A DNA stretch of 64,000 bases. Origin: Neckera pumila. Taxonomy: Eukaryota > Streptophyta > Bryopsida > Hypnales > Neckeraceae. The stretch's first letter is position 1, and each line of letters starts with the position of its first letter. Below are positions 49,101 through 62,555 of the stretch, in pieces. The notes below the pieces were generated by a model. It did not search any database, was not told where the DNA came from, and saw only the letters and a program-made list of their open reading frames with translations. Where the stretch lies: positions 22,368,913-22,432,912 of the forward strand of contig OZ018410.1 of NCBI GenBank assembly GCA_963969595.1, in the 5' to 3' direction. Position numbers and translations under genes: made by a program.

Positions 49101-50970
49101 GATTGCAAAGGTGCACTTGTGCCGTGGACTTTAGTATCATCTTTGAATACTCAATTAAGGATAAATAGCTAGCAGTAGTACTAGAGTAGAGTACTTCTTG
49201 TCCTTTGGATGCTTTCTTGTGTAGAATGGCCCTCTGTCTAGCCACTTCAAATGAACACACAGTTGGACTGTGCAGGTTGTTCAACAATCCGTGCTTCCAG
49301 ATATGTTCAAATCCACATACCAGGCTATCACGAAGGGAAATAAGATGTGGAATAACCTACCTTCTCCTTCAGGTTCCCAGTACGCTTGGGACACCAAATC
49401 GACTTATGTCCACGAGCCACCCTTCTTTCAGAACATGCCCAAAAGTCCTCCTGGTGGGAAGCCTGTGAAAGATGCATACTGTCTTCTGAATTTTGGAGAC
49501 AGTATCACAACGGACCATATCTCCCCAGCTGGTAACATTAACAAGGATAGTCCAGCTGCTAAATTTCTCATGGATAGGGGAGTGCAACGCAAGGATTTCA
49601 ACTCTTACGGAAGTAGACGTGGCAATGATGAAATTATGGCAAGAGGAACCTTTGCCAACATCCGCATCGTCAACAAATTTTTGGAAGGGGAAGTTGGTCC
49701 GAAAACAATACATGTTCCGTCCAAAGAAAAGCTTTTCATTTTTGACGCAGCTAAGGTACGAGATGATTGCTGATAGAATGACTCTCACTTCGGTCCATTC
49801 TTGCACTTCTAAACAAGCGGAAGAATTGTATACCATTCGTCGAGCATACTTCTAGCACACTTGGAGTGTTCAAACCATCACAACCATGTGTGTCTTATTT
49901 TGTAGAAATATAAAGATGCCGGTCAAGATACGATTATTTTGGCAGGAGCAGAGTATGGGAGTGGTAGTTCACGTGATTGGGCTGCTAAGGGCCCCTACCT
50001 GCAGGTTTGCAATCTCTTAGTTTGTGTTCCTACTTCATTATATCCATCATATTTTCTAAGATATTTTAACCAGCATGAGGTCGGTCCACAATTTCTACTT
50101 TGAATTGTCTGGTTGTCGTATTCTCTTCTCTATAATTCCTAATGTATTTTTCTATCGTTTTCTGTTGAGGGTATGAATGAGAATCATAGGTGTATATCTA
50201 CATAAAAAGGTGTGTAGTAGAAGACTAGAATCATTACTGACGTCAACTTCCACTTTGAATGAACAGGGAGTTAAGGCAGTCATATCTAAAAGCTTTGAGC
50301 GAATTCATCGCAGTAACCTCGTAGGAATGGGTCTCATTCCGCTTTGTTTTAAGCAAGGAGAGGATGCGGACTCATTGGGTTTGACTGGTTTTGAGAAGTA
50401 CACAATTGAAATGCCAACTGACATGAAGAAAATCAAACCTGGAATGGATGTCAATGTAAAGACCGATAACGGAAAATCTTTCAAGTGTACTCTTCGATTT
50501 GATACCCAAGTAAGTTGCACGTCTCTCTCAAGTGATGGCGGTTAAACCTTTCAAGTCAAATCGCACAGACCCTTTTGAACCTTGTGACCTCCAAAATCCC
50601 TTCAATTACTATAGCAATAATGCAATCATCAAAGTCTGCACATTGATCTGAATTTGTAACAATTTGTCATCGCTTTCAAAGGAGCATACTGTTAATTCCT
50701 CTGTATCATGCTCACATTCAAGTTATCGTTCTTTGAGCTACGAGAATCGGCCGTGAAGTCACATTTCATGCCTAAATTCTTGAGATAGCTATCTTTGACC
50801 AGGTGTGGTAGAAAATTTACCTGAACAAGCGCTGTAGTTTGCGCATGCTTAGTTTGGTAAATTTCTTGCTTTGACCTTTGTGTCCTTTTTGCACTTGGCA
50901 GGTCGAACTTACATACTATCAGCACGGCGGTATTCTTCACTATGTGCTACGACAGCTTGCGGCAAAGTAG
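43108..50970 (+). CDS. ACO: Aconitate hydratase, organellar/cytosolic plant type, 1022 aa, 20 exons
   Basis: Interconverts citrate and isocitrate via cis-aconitate (TCA and glyoxylate metabolism). Exons: 43108-43498, 44087-44176, 44433-44593, 44891-44983, 45291-45476, 45711-45872, 46047-46191, 46354-46496, 46770-46826, 47029-47108, 47245-47320, 47481-47666, 47825-47892, 48150-48268, 48754-48875, 49012-49110, 49276-49755, 49906-50004, 50267-50509 and 50902-50970. They total 3069 nt and phase is kept throughout. The first ~110 residues are rich in R, S and A with few acids, as in a mitochondrial presequence; homologues are ~900 aa without it and ~990 with it. Iron-sulphur cysteines are in TSCTNTSNP and [10 protein letters not shown]. 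Substrate-site motifs include [35 protein letters not shown] and [15 protein letters not shown]. No lesion. The start is the first ATG in frame (43108). Confidence 0.95.
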
Positions 50971-53900
50971 ACTTGTTCTTGAGTTTGGGCTGGCTTGTGC
51001 CACTTTAATCAGCCTCCAACTGAGCCATCGCTTTGGGAAGCTCAGTTTCTGTATTTCTGTCGTCAGCAAGCTCCCTGCTTCAGCACTCTCAGTGTTCATT
51101 TGCTTAAAAGCGTACCGAGCTGACTGATTGAAGAATTAACTTCACAGGTACATGTAGTGGTCTAACTTATGTGATTCGTGAGCGGTTGTCTCTCCTGGTG
51201 CATTGTGAGACACTTGTACGAAGTCTTGCATATTGATTCTGACGTCCATCACAGAATTGGACTTAGTTAAAGGTTGTAATGCTACTTCGCGGTGCTGACT
51301 TTGCGTCTACAAGTAGATGGGGGTAATGTTACCTTGATTATTGTTTTGGATAATCACCCAGGCAGCACTGAATAGGCTAATTCCAATTTTGAGGTTGATG
51401 AACAAGTCATTGCTGTTTGAACTGTGAATAGCTACAGAAAGGCAATCGTTCTGGAAGTGCTTCAAGTAGTAGCGGTAATTCTGTTCCTAGACTTGGACGT
51501 TGATCTGCTAAGGACAGACTTTGGAATTCTTGGTATTGTAAAGCCGTCTCTTTGTGGAATTTCTCATGTGAAATTAATTAGCATGCCAAAGTGAAGCACT
51601 TTGTGCTCCTATGGCTTTCGGATGTTCGGTAGCTGCATGGCTCATTTGTTCGGTGTGAACAATTAAGTTAACCTTAGTTGGTACTTCCTCAATTTATGGG
51701 CCACCAATTTGAGTCTTGATTGAGTTCTTGTCATACAGTATGTTCAATTCTCTCATATTTTCTATTTCCGATGTAGCAAGGTGAAAAAAAACGAATTATT
51801 CTTTGATCATTCTGTTCTAAGACTTCTGTTCTGGTAATTGTACAAAAAAATTTTGGAATGTTTTTGAAAGAAATATTACAATGTAATATATGAAACTAAA
51901 TTCAGAGCAAAAGCATATGACAATCTCAGTCTTCAAAATCTAATTGCAAGATCATATCAATTGCCTAAACTGATTTCTTCACTAAAGCTTCACGAGGGCC
52001 ACAATCAGAAAAAGTTGAAATCTATGCTTACATCTTTGTATGCTCACATCTTTGATCTAAACCTGCATTGGAACAATAAAACTGCACACATTAAGTTTTG
52101 GTTTATACCTAACATATGAACTAATGCTTATTACGCTACATAAATCAAACACAATGTATTCATTAGCTCTAATAAGCATCTATATCATCCCAATTCAATC
52201 TCATATACAGCTTACTTTATAGTTTTTGGCGTATGATGAAAATAGGTAGAATTTAGCCTTCAATTGTTGTCCTTGGATACCATTGCTACAACAATATACA
52301 AGCCTACCAAGCATTCAAGTACAAACACTACACAAAATGCTATTACTTGTTATTCTTAATGAATATTATTACCAACTATATTTATAGAGATCCTCTTCTT
52401 TAAATAGTTCTTCCCCTCATATTGACCATATAGGTAATTTCTATTCATGATACGTAATATAATTTTTTTTTATGAAAACTTCAAAAAAATGTAAGAGACA
52501 TATTTAATAGCACTTCTAAATTTTGTCCAAAATACATAGGTCATATGGGGTTAAACCAACAACATCCTCCAACGTGAACATTTAAACAAAAATACAATAA
52601 ACTCCTAGTTCTTCAAGAATAGTTGCATATGGGATCTTACCTCTTGCACAACCACATAGAAATGAAGTGTTTCCTTTCTATACTTGAATAAGGTTGTTGG
52701 GCCCATGAAAAAATCATTTTGGTTACCACCTCCATTCAATTTGTAGAGATTTTCATAGGAATTTATATTATATTTTATTATTTAATATTTGATTTAATAA
52801 AATACTAGCAATTTAAAGTTGATTTTGGAAAATTCAAAGAATAGAGCAAATATGCCCCCTCCCAACTTTATTGCAAATATTGGAGTAGTTGCTATCAAAA
52901 TCAAAGACCTGTCTTATTTGTCTATTGATTCTACACTCCTAAACCTTCAACCCTCCTACAATATAATAAAATATAGATTTTTAACAATAGTGGTAAACTC
53001 CTTATGAAAATCAGTGACTATTTTTTTGTTATTTGATAGTATTATGAGGTCAACAAAATACATTTAAATTTTCTACATAAAACATCTTTCATTTAATTTA
53101 ATCTCAATTGTTTTTGGAATGGGTACTCAATAGAATAATTGCAAAAAAATACTTGCTATATTTTTTGTCCCTAGCCTTCAATTAAGGAACACTAGATTTT
53201 GACCATAGTATTCACATTATTCTTCAAGAAATTCAAAAATTTTAACTAAAGAATATATTACTAAATTGCTCATTGAATGTTTTTCATAAATATTTTGCAA
53301 AGATAATTTCATACTAATAAGTAGTTCATAATTTGATGACCAACTAGAGTTTGTTGCTTGGAAGTTGAATAAAATTTTAGCCCCAATTTAACAAATATAG
53401 AGCTAAAATTGGAGATATCTAGTAGAATTTTTACATAGACAAGCCAATAGATTTTTGAAATAAAAAAAGCTTTGTCTTGAACTTGTGTTTCTAATGTACT
53501 TTCTATCAATACAATGGTTATATTAATACAATGGATTCTATTATCATTATTTTCAACATATAATAATGGATTGAAAAGGTGAAAAAATAGGCAATTTTTT
53601 CATTATTAATAATTTTTAAATACAAACATCAAAATATCAATTTTCCTGAAATTTTCTATTGATTCATTTTTTACTCGAACCACTTGATCTCAAAAATCAT
53701 TTTACTTAAATTTTCTGGTATAATAATAGTTTTAGTATTCTAAGGCTTTCTTGTGTTTTATTTAAAATTTTAAAACATCCAAAATCTCATATTACTTCTA
53801 ATACTACCATTATTTCATTTGGCTTAAAATTGACAATTACATTTGTACATTTGTCTCACAATCAAAGTCAACAATTAAAAATACTTAAAAAGCTCTAATT

Positions 53901-54660
53901 AAAGTGTAAAGACGGTATATTCTCAAAAAAAAATCTTCTGCTAAATAAATTTATTCCAAAAAAATTTAACTTAATGTAAGTCTATTAGACACTAGAGTTA
54001 ATCATAAAGTTAACCCTGAATTTGGAAACCGGTGTCAGGGGAAGGTTTAATTAAAAATAGTATAAAACAAATTCCGCACTAAACTCCATCAGACTTGAAT
54101 TTTGGTGCTCTAGGGAGTTTTGTCATGTATATTTTCCAAACTTGGGCTCTTGATCCTCCATTGCACGCACTCTACGATTAGCTCTTACTATTAGGTATTT
54201 TGTCAAGATCACTTTCATTATTATTTCCAGCAACATTGGATCGTTATTCTCAAGGAACTTCTCCTACCCTTCAAAAAATATTTCAACAATTGATTAATGT
54301 GTGAAATACAACTTGCACATGTATTTTTTGCTATTGATCCTCTGTTTATTTAATCCATTCATAGGGCCTTAAAAATACAAAAAGCCATAATCCCCCATGT
54401 AGATTGAATTGAAATGTAGACTTAGCTATTTCACTATTTCACTTAAATTGCTAAATAAATTTATTTCAAAATTTTAAAACTTAGTGTGAGTCTAATAGAT
54501 ATAATATATTTAGTCGATAACTCAATATCACATTTATTATTGTTTCTAACAAATTTGGATCATTACTATCAAGGCATTAGAAGAAATCTTATGCTTCCAG
54601 ACGGCTCCTCCAAAGTGACAAACAAAGCTATTAAAATGTGGATTTGACTTTCATGAAAGG
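50971..54660. other. Long AT-rich intergenic region
   Basis: The first several hundred bases probably contain the aconitase 3' UTR. From about 51.8 kb the DNA is very AT-rich with no gene, RNA or clear element recognised on either strand. Confidence 0.5.
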
Positions 54661-55810
54661 GGTGGATGCAAGAAACACTTGTACTATTTGTTGCCTTTTG
54701 GATTTTTTCTCTTCCGGTACTACGTGTACTACAAATACTAGGAGTACTAGGAACGTCACAGCAGAGAAAATCTAGAACCGTTGATTTAAAGTTGGATGCA
54801 ATGCCTGGGTGGCACGTGTTTGCTTCTCATTCGTTCACAAAGATGACTAACAATTTGACCGCCTCGATTTCCGGGCAATTTCCATCCGAAGTTGGCCCAC
54901 ACTAATACTATGCATCGCTACTCACTATGCTAGAGTACTACTATCAGCCACAAACTGCCATAATTCGTAAAAAATGGCAGTTCTAGTTTTTTATTTTTCA
55001 TAAATATTTAATGACTTAAAAAAATTAAGGAAAAAACTGGCCATTTCTTCTAACATCCAAAAGGGCATCCGCACAATCAAGAATTGAATTTGTTTTCTGA
55101 ATTTCTCAGAAATTACAATTGAAGTCATCACACTTTAATGCCTTCCAGACGGCACTAGAAGCAATGTTTTCAAAATTCCTCGCCTAAGAAGTTGGAAGAC
55201 AGCCATACAAACAAGCATGCCAAGTTACAACTTCAATGACTTCAGAATGGGTACTCCATAGTACTAGAAACCTCTAGAACTGAATTTGTGACATTTTTTG
55301 AAATTCGCTTTCTCCTCCACAATTAATTTTGGAAAAATCCAAAAAAATGCAGTCCATTGGGGATGTGTACGTCCAACTTTGATATGAGTTTCAAGTTGTT
55401 TGCATCATTTACCAAAAAATTATACCACACAACAACTTTCGACTTGAAGGTGTGACATAAAATAGGACAAGTGTTTCTTGCATTCATCCAAAGTGGCTAA
55501 AGTGAGCACTTAGATGGTTTGACTTTTACAAAGAATAGTCAGGCCATGACTATTTTTGCGACTATAAAATGTATCCGCAAGTTTTATTTATTTGTTTATT
55601 TATAAACACATGGACCATTGTATCCACAGTTTTTAATATTACAAATAGGATTTAATTGACATTTGTTTGAATTAAGTCAAATTAAATCTAATCAAGCCAC
55701 AAAATTTGGCTTAATTGGATTTAATTTGATTTATTTTGAACTAAATTTGTTTCAATTTAATCAATTTGTGAGTTACAAGATGAGAAGAGCCCTTTATGGA
55801 AGTGGGGTAG
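54661..55810. other. Intergenic DNA with a short GC-richer island
   Basis: 54700-54910 is GC-richer and holds an open frame of 79 codons with no family resemblance. It shares a TAGTACTA/GTACTAC-rich style and an ..ACCGTTGATTTA motif with 58670-58850, suggesting a common MITE relative. No gene claimed. Confidence 0.35.
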
Positions 55811-55902
55811 TGGTAAGGTTAACAACCTATGTGGAATATGTATCTTCACTCATTTGACAATGAGTGAAGATACATATCCCACATGGGTTGTTTATCCTAT
55901 CC
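55811..55902. repeat. Long hairpin with ~45-bp arms and 4-nt loop
   Basis: ATGTGGAATATGTATCTTCA onward to CATT (ending 55854) is inverse-complementary to AATGAGTGAAGATACATATC onward, starting at 55859, with loop TGAC. The inner 26 bp have one mismatch. The outer ~18 bp continue with a few mismatches and one indel. A foldback element or a small-RNA precursor; no terminal signature decides which. Confidence 0.8.
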
Positions 55903-56299
55903 ATTACAGAAAGTCTGTGCCCTGTAGAGGGTTGTTTGACTTACGGCCAGATGTGCAAATCTAAAGAAAAAAAAAATCCGTTCCCGTCCTGACAACCTTT
56001 ATATATATGTTATTTTATTTTATTTTAGTTTTAGTTTTTTTTTTAGTTTTAGTTTTTTTGTAATTGCACATTTTATTGCAGTTGCAACGGCCCTCCACAA
56101 GGGCCAGATTACTTTGAATGCATTACTTTGCTTTCATAACGAGCTCTTCCCTTCATCTTATAACTCACCAAATGTCAATGAAGTTAGTCCTTGGCACATT
56201 GCCACCAAGAAAAAAAAATTGGTCGTTGATGGTCATTTGATTATATTTTTGGACATTTCTTTTTTTTGGCACAATTTGGTTTGAATGCAAGGTGCATCT

Positions 56300-56375
56300 A
56301 AATACAAAGTGTTAAAAAATCAAGGTTAAAGTGCGTTAGAGTACTTTAACCTTGATTTCTTAAAACTTTGTATTT
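56300..56375. repeat. Hairpin with 33-bp arms and 10-nt loop
   Basis: The arm starting AAATACAAAG (56300-56332) pairs with 56343-56375 with two mismatches, around the loop GCGTTAGAGT. Weaker pairing (TGGTTT with AAACC) extends outward. Confidence 0.8.
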
Positions 56376-56778
56376 GGAATTTAAACCATTGTCAAGCATC
56401 TAATATTACCACTTCAAATAAATAGGACTAGGAAAAAAAATAATTTGTAAGCAAAAAAACAAACTAATATGCGTGGGTCCTCGGAGGGCTATGAAGCAAC
56501 CCTCCGGAGGCCCTTTTTTTCGAAATGGAACTTTTTTTTAACCTTCAAAAGATATTTCAGCAATCAAAGTGTGAAGTTACAACTTGTACAAGTGTTTCTT
56601 GCTATTGCCCCTCTATTTATTCAATCCATTCATAAGGCAAAAAGGCAAAAAGCCATTGTCCTCGGAATAGGTTGAATTGAAATGTATTTCCTAGGATAAG
56701 TGAAATCATGATGTACATGTCATTGATTCTATACAACTTTCTAAACAAGTATGTCAAAGGAGGCCAAGTAAGTATACA

Positions 56779-57653
56779 TTAACCCCTAAAGTTTCATGAC
56801 TACGCAATCACCAAAAACGCTCCAAAATTGCCATTTCTAATACAGCTACCAAATTTTTGGAAAAAAACAATTTTTAACACATATAATCGTAGGATCTTGT
56901 AGTATGATATTTTGAAAACATGTGGTAAAGATTCCAAAAAATTCCACAGTGTAGATCATAAGATATAAGCATTCAAAGTCTTGAAAACCATTTTTTCAAT
57001 CTTGCAAAAAATCGGGTAGCTGCACATTGCAAGCTCACTTTTCAATGAAAAAATGCCGATAAAGGTGGTGCTTCTTTGAATTCAGCTTCCTAAACAAGTT
57101 GTCTATATGCTTGAAAAATTTCACATCATTTGGAATTGTACAACATATAGGAAAAAAATAGTAAATGGAAAGAAGTAGAAAATGATTCAAAATACTAAAT
57201 TGTTAAAAATTTAATTATGGAATTTAAAAATGCCAATCCCAACGATTGTAATGTTGTAATAATCAATATATATCCTAGGATTTTTTTTTTCCAAAAATAT
57301 TGAAAATTGAGTTAAATAAACGATTTTAAAGTTTTTTTAGAGTAGACAATCTTTAACTGCCTGCAAACCAAAAACCCTCATAACTTTTGACTCATTGATT
57401 GAAATGGAATGACTCAAAGATTTCTAAGTATATATAAATGTAGAGAACCAATTTCATAAAAAGATTCCAGAAAAAATGATTTTTTCTGATTTGCCCAAAC
57501 TGCCTAGTTACAAAAAAAAGTAACACATGAAGATATTCCTCATCTCCACCTTCTATTAAAATTTCAGCCGCAAATATGGATATCTCTAGTCACATGTACC
57601 TGCCCAAAATTTCTATATGGAAAAAAAATGCATGTTGGTCCTTTAGGGATTAA
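56779..57653. mobile_element. TTAA-bounded element, copy 3
   Basis: An 875-bp element. The left end TTAACCCCTAAAG is inverse to the right end CTTTAGGGATTAA, preceded by GGTC as in copy 2. The interior is colinear with copies 1 (inverted) and 2: GCCATTTCTAATACAGCTAC, GTAGGATCTTGTAGTA and CATAACTTTTGACTCATTGA. No transposase frame. Confidence 0.8.
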
Positions 57654-58037
57654 GATTCCACATTTCAATATTCCAAGGAAATAAATTAGTAAGTAAATAT
57701 TGCAATTGAACCTTTCCAGAGGTCATGGCTTTCCACATGTCACATTATTCACATAGACAAGAATGACTATCTAAATTCAAATTTTACAAACTTAAATTTG
57801 AAATAGTTTTGAATGATATGTTTAATCCCTAAGCTGCACTTTAGAGTTTATATTTGGGATGATGACCACTGAAGTGCTTTATTTTGTCTAGTAAAAAAAT
57901 TCTCATTCATTCAAAAAGAATATTTGAATCTTTAAGAAAAAACTCTAAGTGAAAACCAATTTGATGAAAATAAGGTAAATAGCTTTTTTGTACATTCAAA
58001 GATATAAGAAAGAATTAAAGGATTTGAGTAGTAAAGA

Positions 58038-58368
58038 TGGCCAATTTCATTAAAATGGCGGTATTCTATTATTTTGGCACTTGTAATAGTTCAGACCATG
58101 TGGTTTAAATTGCCAAATTTGTATCTAAAATCTATATGTCTGTTCTAGATTTTTGAAATCCATATGAGTCCTAGATATATGAAATCTATACCAATTATAG
58201 ATTTTTTTAGATAGTGAGGTCTAAAATCTATATGAATCCTAGATTTTTGAATCTATAACTATCCTAGATGTCTATATTGTAAATCATTCCTAGATATCAC
58301 TTTTGCAATTCAAATCGTGCAGTCTAAAAATGGCACATGGAATACCGCCATTTTAATGAAATTCGCCA
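58038..58368. mobile_element. MITE family B, copy 1
   Basis: Ends with ~30-bp terminal inverted repeats of the form ATGGCSAATTTCATTAAAAT followed by GGCGGTATTC, with one mismatch between ends. AAAG flanks both sides if the A at 58037 and T at 58369 are counted in the repeat, suggesting a short target duplication. The interior is repeats of ATCTATAT/CCTAGAT. No coding. Confidence 0.85.
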
Positions 58369-59425
58369 TAAAGGTTTATTACTACTAAGAGCATCCTCAC
58401 TTTTATGCTAGTAATGGGACATGTCATACATGCAATGTCAATTCATGTTATCTCAACCTTGTGAAAGTATTTAGATCACTAAACCACCTAATGCTTTCCA
58501 TTCACTACTCTTTTTGCATGCTCCCTTATTGGCTTGGGATGGTATGATTATAGCAAATTTCATTAGAATAGCATATAAAATACACTACTTTCAAAACAAA
58601 CAATCTAAACCATCTACTTAAGATATGTGGGTAATTGTAAGAAATACTTCACGTTTTTGGCCGTAGGATTGGCAATACTATGTAGTACTATACAGTACTA
58701 TGTTTCCATAGCACCCCTACAGATCTCAACTGTTGATTCAAGACATCTACAGATCTCAATCGTTGATTTAGTACTATGTAGTACTATGCAATACTATAGA
58801 CTGTTGCAAAGTACTACAGAAGCCACTGGGAGTAGAAAATAGCAGAAAAGGGGTCTATGCACCTTTTTATTTTTAATAACTCAAAAAAAATTCAAAAAAT
58901 AAAAACAAAGAAATCAGTTTTGATAGAGAAGATTGGGCTCACATTGCACCAAAAATCAATGTAAGAAATTTTTTCCCTCTTTGTAACCTTTGCGTAAAAG
59001 AAGGCCACTTTGACCACATGTGGACAACTGATATGTTGCTATTTTCATAAAAATGCATCATCAATCCTTATAATGTTAGTAGACCTCCAACATGTCCAAT
59101 TTGTAGCTTCAAATTTGCATTTTTGTATCAAAAATAAGGACTTTAATCCTCCAAAATAGTCAAAGTAGACATCCAATTGGGGGTTGTTTAAAAATAATAA
59201 ATTAATATCAAGAAACTTGAAAATATTATTCAATGTTTGCAACTACCATATTTACCTTCCTTCCAAATCTCACGCCAAACAAACAAACGATACAAAAGTT
59301 ATGAGCAAAAAACCACCCGTCCAAGGGCAAGGGGACAAAAAATAGGACAAGTGTTTCTTGCAATCACCCATGTATAGATTTCAAAATGGCCGGTCTGAAT
59401 TGTAAAGTGCCAAAATTCCAAAATG

Positions 59426-59920
59426 ATAGGCAACTTCATTAAAATGGCAATATTTTTGTTAATTGGCATGAAAACAGTTTAAAACGGCCATTCTAAATCT
59501 ATACCTATCTTAGATGCATTAGAAGAAAAAACAGCCCTCCAAAGGGCAACTCCAGATTGACATGCCAAGCTATTTCAAGCTTGGCCTCTCAATCTCAAAA
59601 AGGCCCCTGGTGAGCAGTCAGCTTAGCTGAATGCTAGCTGAAACAATCAGCTTTTGTACTTTTTTTTTTTTCTTTTAATTTTTTACTTGTAAAGTTGGGT
59701 TCCTGTTCCACTATCACTGCAATTTTCTGCTGCGCAAAAATAGGGGAAAAAAACATTTTTCAGCCCTGTAAAACAAAATTTCAAAGTCCTTTGGAGGGTT
59801 GATTTTTTCTCTAATGGGTTCAATACAACAATTCTAAAATCTATACCTATCCTAGATGGTGAAAATGGCACACCGTCAAAGTGGCACTTGGAATGTCGCC
59901 ATTTTAATGAATTTTGCCAT
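59426..59920. mobile_element. MITE family B, copy 2, diverged and expanded
   Basis: Left ATAGGCAACTTCATTAAAAT and right end inverse to ATGGCAAAATTCATTAAAAT. The interior shares AAATCTATACCTATC.TAGAT with copy 1 and appears interrupted around 59540-59830 by unrelated sequence containing CCTTTGGAGGG motifs. Confidence 0.6.
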
Positions 59921-60012
59921 GATTACATTGTTAGAGATTTTGCTAACTCACTTGAAGGGCACTAGAAAGAGCAAAAAATTGCCATGCCCGAGCCAAAAAA
60001 TGTCATGCCCGT

Positions 60013-60098
60013 GAAAGTAACAAAGTGCATGACATGCATTTTTCGGCCCCGTAAAACAAAATTTGAAAGTAACAAAGTGCATGACATGCATTTTCCAG
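60013..60098. repeat. 52-bp direct duplication
   Basis: GAAAGTAACAAAGTGCATGA and the following bases to TGCATTTT occur at 60013 and again at 60065. The intervening GTAAAACAAAATTT also resembles 59768-59781. Confidence 0.8.
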
Positions 60099-60882
60099 AC
60101 TTGTCCACCTTACATTATGTCCTGAGTTCCAAGTGAAAGCTGCCATGTGAGTCCTACAAATCTGTCCCACACTTCAACGTTCATTGCCTTCACTCAAATA
60201 ATTTAATGTCATTCAAACCAGCTTACTGCACACACAAAGTCTAGAAAATGTAACACAAGTACACTGTATCACTGTATCAGGTAAGAGCAACTGCTAGAAG
60301 CTCAGACTTCCAAAAGCAAGAAATCAACAATCAACTTTTCCAACCAGAGTCCAACTTGGAGACAATCAGTAACCAGTCAGGCTGGCTGGCAGGGTCAGTC
60401 CTTTAATTTCATATCCATAGCATTTCAAGCACTGGATTGAATAAATAATCTGCTGAATAGTAGCAAATGGATCATGCATCTACAGTCAAATTCAAGAGTC
60501 TCAGCCTCCAAATGAATGGCACAAAACTCATCACTCAGTTCTAAATCCGTGCTATTATATGATGCTAGGTACTGTAATGTGTCCAATGATTAGTACAGAA
60601 CAAAATGCATCTGAACAATCATTCAAAAGCTCCGGCCCATCTAATTAAATACCAGATGATCATTGACTACTGAACTATACATCTGAAGCTCCATAGACGT
60701 AGTAGCACTTGCTACCGTTGTCCCCCATACCCATTTCATTTGTAGCTAACAAAATGAGAATTTTTATCATGCAAGGAATTGGTAACCTCAACCGAGCTGG
60801 TGAGCTCTGGTAGCCACCTTAGAGAAGTAAAGAAGCAAAGAAACAAAACACAATTGACTTCCATGTGTCATAGAGAGTAAAA

Positions 60883-61048
60883 AGGTTCATATTCATTAAA
60901 ATGGAAAAAATTCAAGAAACTGGCACATTGGCCCGTTTCTAGCCACTTGCATGGAACCTTAAATCTACACCTATTCTTGTTATTAGAGCATTGGGAAGTC
61001 ACAATTATATGGTGCTCTGAAATACGCCATTTTAATGAATATGACCAT
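60883..61048. mobile_element. MITE family B, copy 3, short
   Basis: Left AGGTTCATATTCATTAAAAT and right end inverse to ATGGTCATATTCATTAAAAT, giving a 166-bp element. It shares the ATTCATTAAAATGG core with the other two copies. Confidence 0.65.
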
Positions 61049-62555
61049 AAAACGAATCCCAGCACTCAGGCTCTTCATTCCCGTGAGTGTAGAACCTACT
61101 TCTCAAGGTCCTGTACTACAGCAGCTAGTGCCCCCCTACAGTTCCAAGACTTCCATTCTTCTCAAAACTTCTGAGTCGTAGTAAGGTCTTGATGCCAGGA
61201 CACTTTTAATTTTGACTTCGTGAAGTTTTGCCAAGAATGAAAGCTAGACTAGACTGCAGGGCACTGACTACTCTCATCAAATTTTTAACTAATTTAATAA
61301 ATTGATTTAGTGACAATAATTGATTTCGGTACCCACCTAGTCACCTACTTGCGTCTGTCTGTCTGTCTGACTGACTGTCTGCAATTGCGTACTAATTCAA
61401 CAACCTGTCAGTTACTTTGCAAAGAATGAGGCTACTAACGTTCAATGATTTTCCATTTGATCGAAAGTGTTAAATAAATAATGATAACCTGATACTATAT
61501 GCTGGCACCCGGCAGCATATATTCGTGGAACGGGGTCCGTTATATATGAACTTGGATGCATGGTTGCAAGTTCACGTTTCCGGTGACGGGTTGGCGATGG
61601 GCTTCCAAGCAGTGGCGCACAGCACCACCTGCTCTTTCCATGTGAGGTACAGTCTGTTATCGTTGATGCTAAGTCCCCACCCCTCTTTGTATCTGCGCAG
61701 GTTCAAACCGACCAATTGAACCTTTAGTTTTCATTTCAATTCCTTACTTGATCAATAGTATATTACTCTACGAACAATTTCAGGTTCATCCGAGACAGCA
61801 TACTTGCAACCACACGTATGATAGTTACATTCTATGAACAAGTTCAGATTAAACCGAGTGTATGTGCAACCACGCATTTGATTGGAATTGGAAGAAGTTA
61901 AAAGAAAAAAAAACATTTTAGCTCCAGCAAGCTCTCTGGAGATCAGACGTTAAGCTAGAGGTAAATAATATATACATCATCGCTGTACGAATACAGACTG
62001 GATCGATCTTACTAGTAATTCACGTACTGCTATCGAGACCTTCGAGCTCAGGTTCAGTTAAGTGTACGTACCGTGCGCAGATATACGCAAGACAGTACAG
62101 TGTACACTTAATTGCGTGAGGCCGTGAACCACTATTGAAGATGGTAGCTAGTACCATCCTTCAAATTTCGAAACTGATGCAGTTTAGTATTACAAAAACA
62201 TGCTCTGAACGAACACCAGTTGTCCAATTAAAATAACAGGGAATATATATAATATACTAGTCAAGTATTTAATATTGATTTAACTAATTAATAACTAATG
62301 CGGATATGATTGGGTAACAGGCACACAGTATCACATTGAAAAATCTACCTAGTGGCTACATGGTCCCAGGATTTGTGTGCACAGTTGCACACACCTTCGC
62401 ATCCCCGACACTTGTATCAATATGTCATTCAGTATTTTAAAAACATGCTCGATCTGAACTTAACCGACATCGTACCCGGTGGCAAATTATTTAAACTTAC
62501 ATTCAGAAACAAATATTATTTGGACAAGAATTTAATACTTGTTACGGAGTATTAA
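61049..62555. other. Spacer with TCTG microsatellite
   Basis: TCTG/ACTG simple repeats at about 61353-61382. Otherwise no gene recognised; the 61525-61719 frame has no family resemblance. Confidence 0.45.

Noticed and set aside
61525..61719. 64-codon frame starting ATGGAACGGGGTCCG-like
   Set aside because: No family resemblance, no splice structure and a short length in repeat-bearing DNA.
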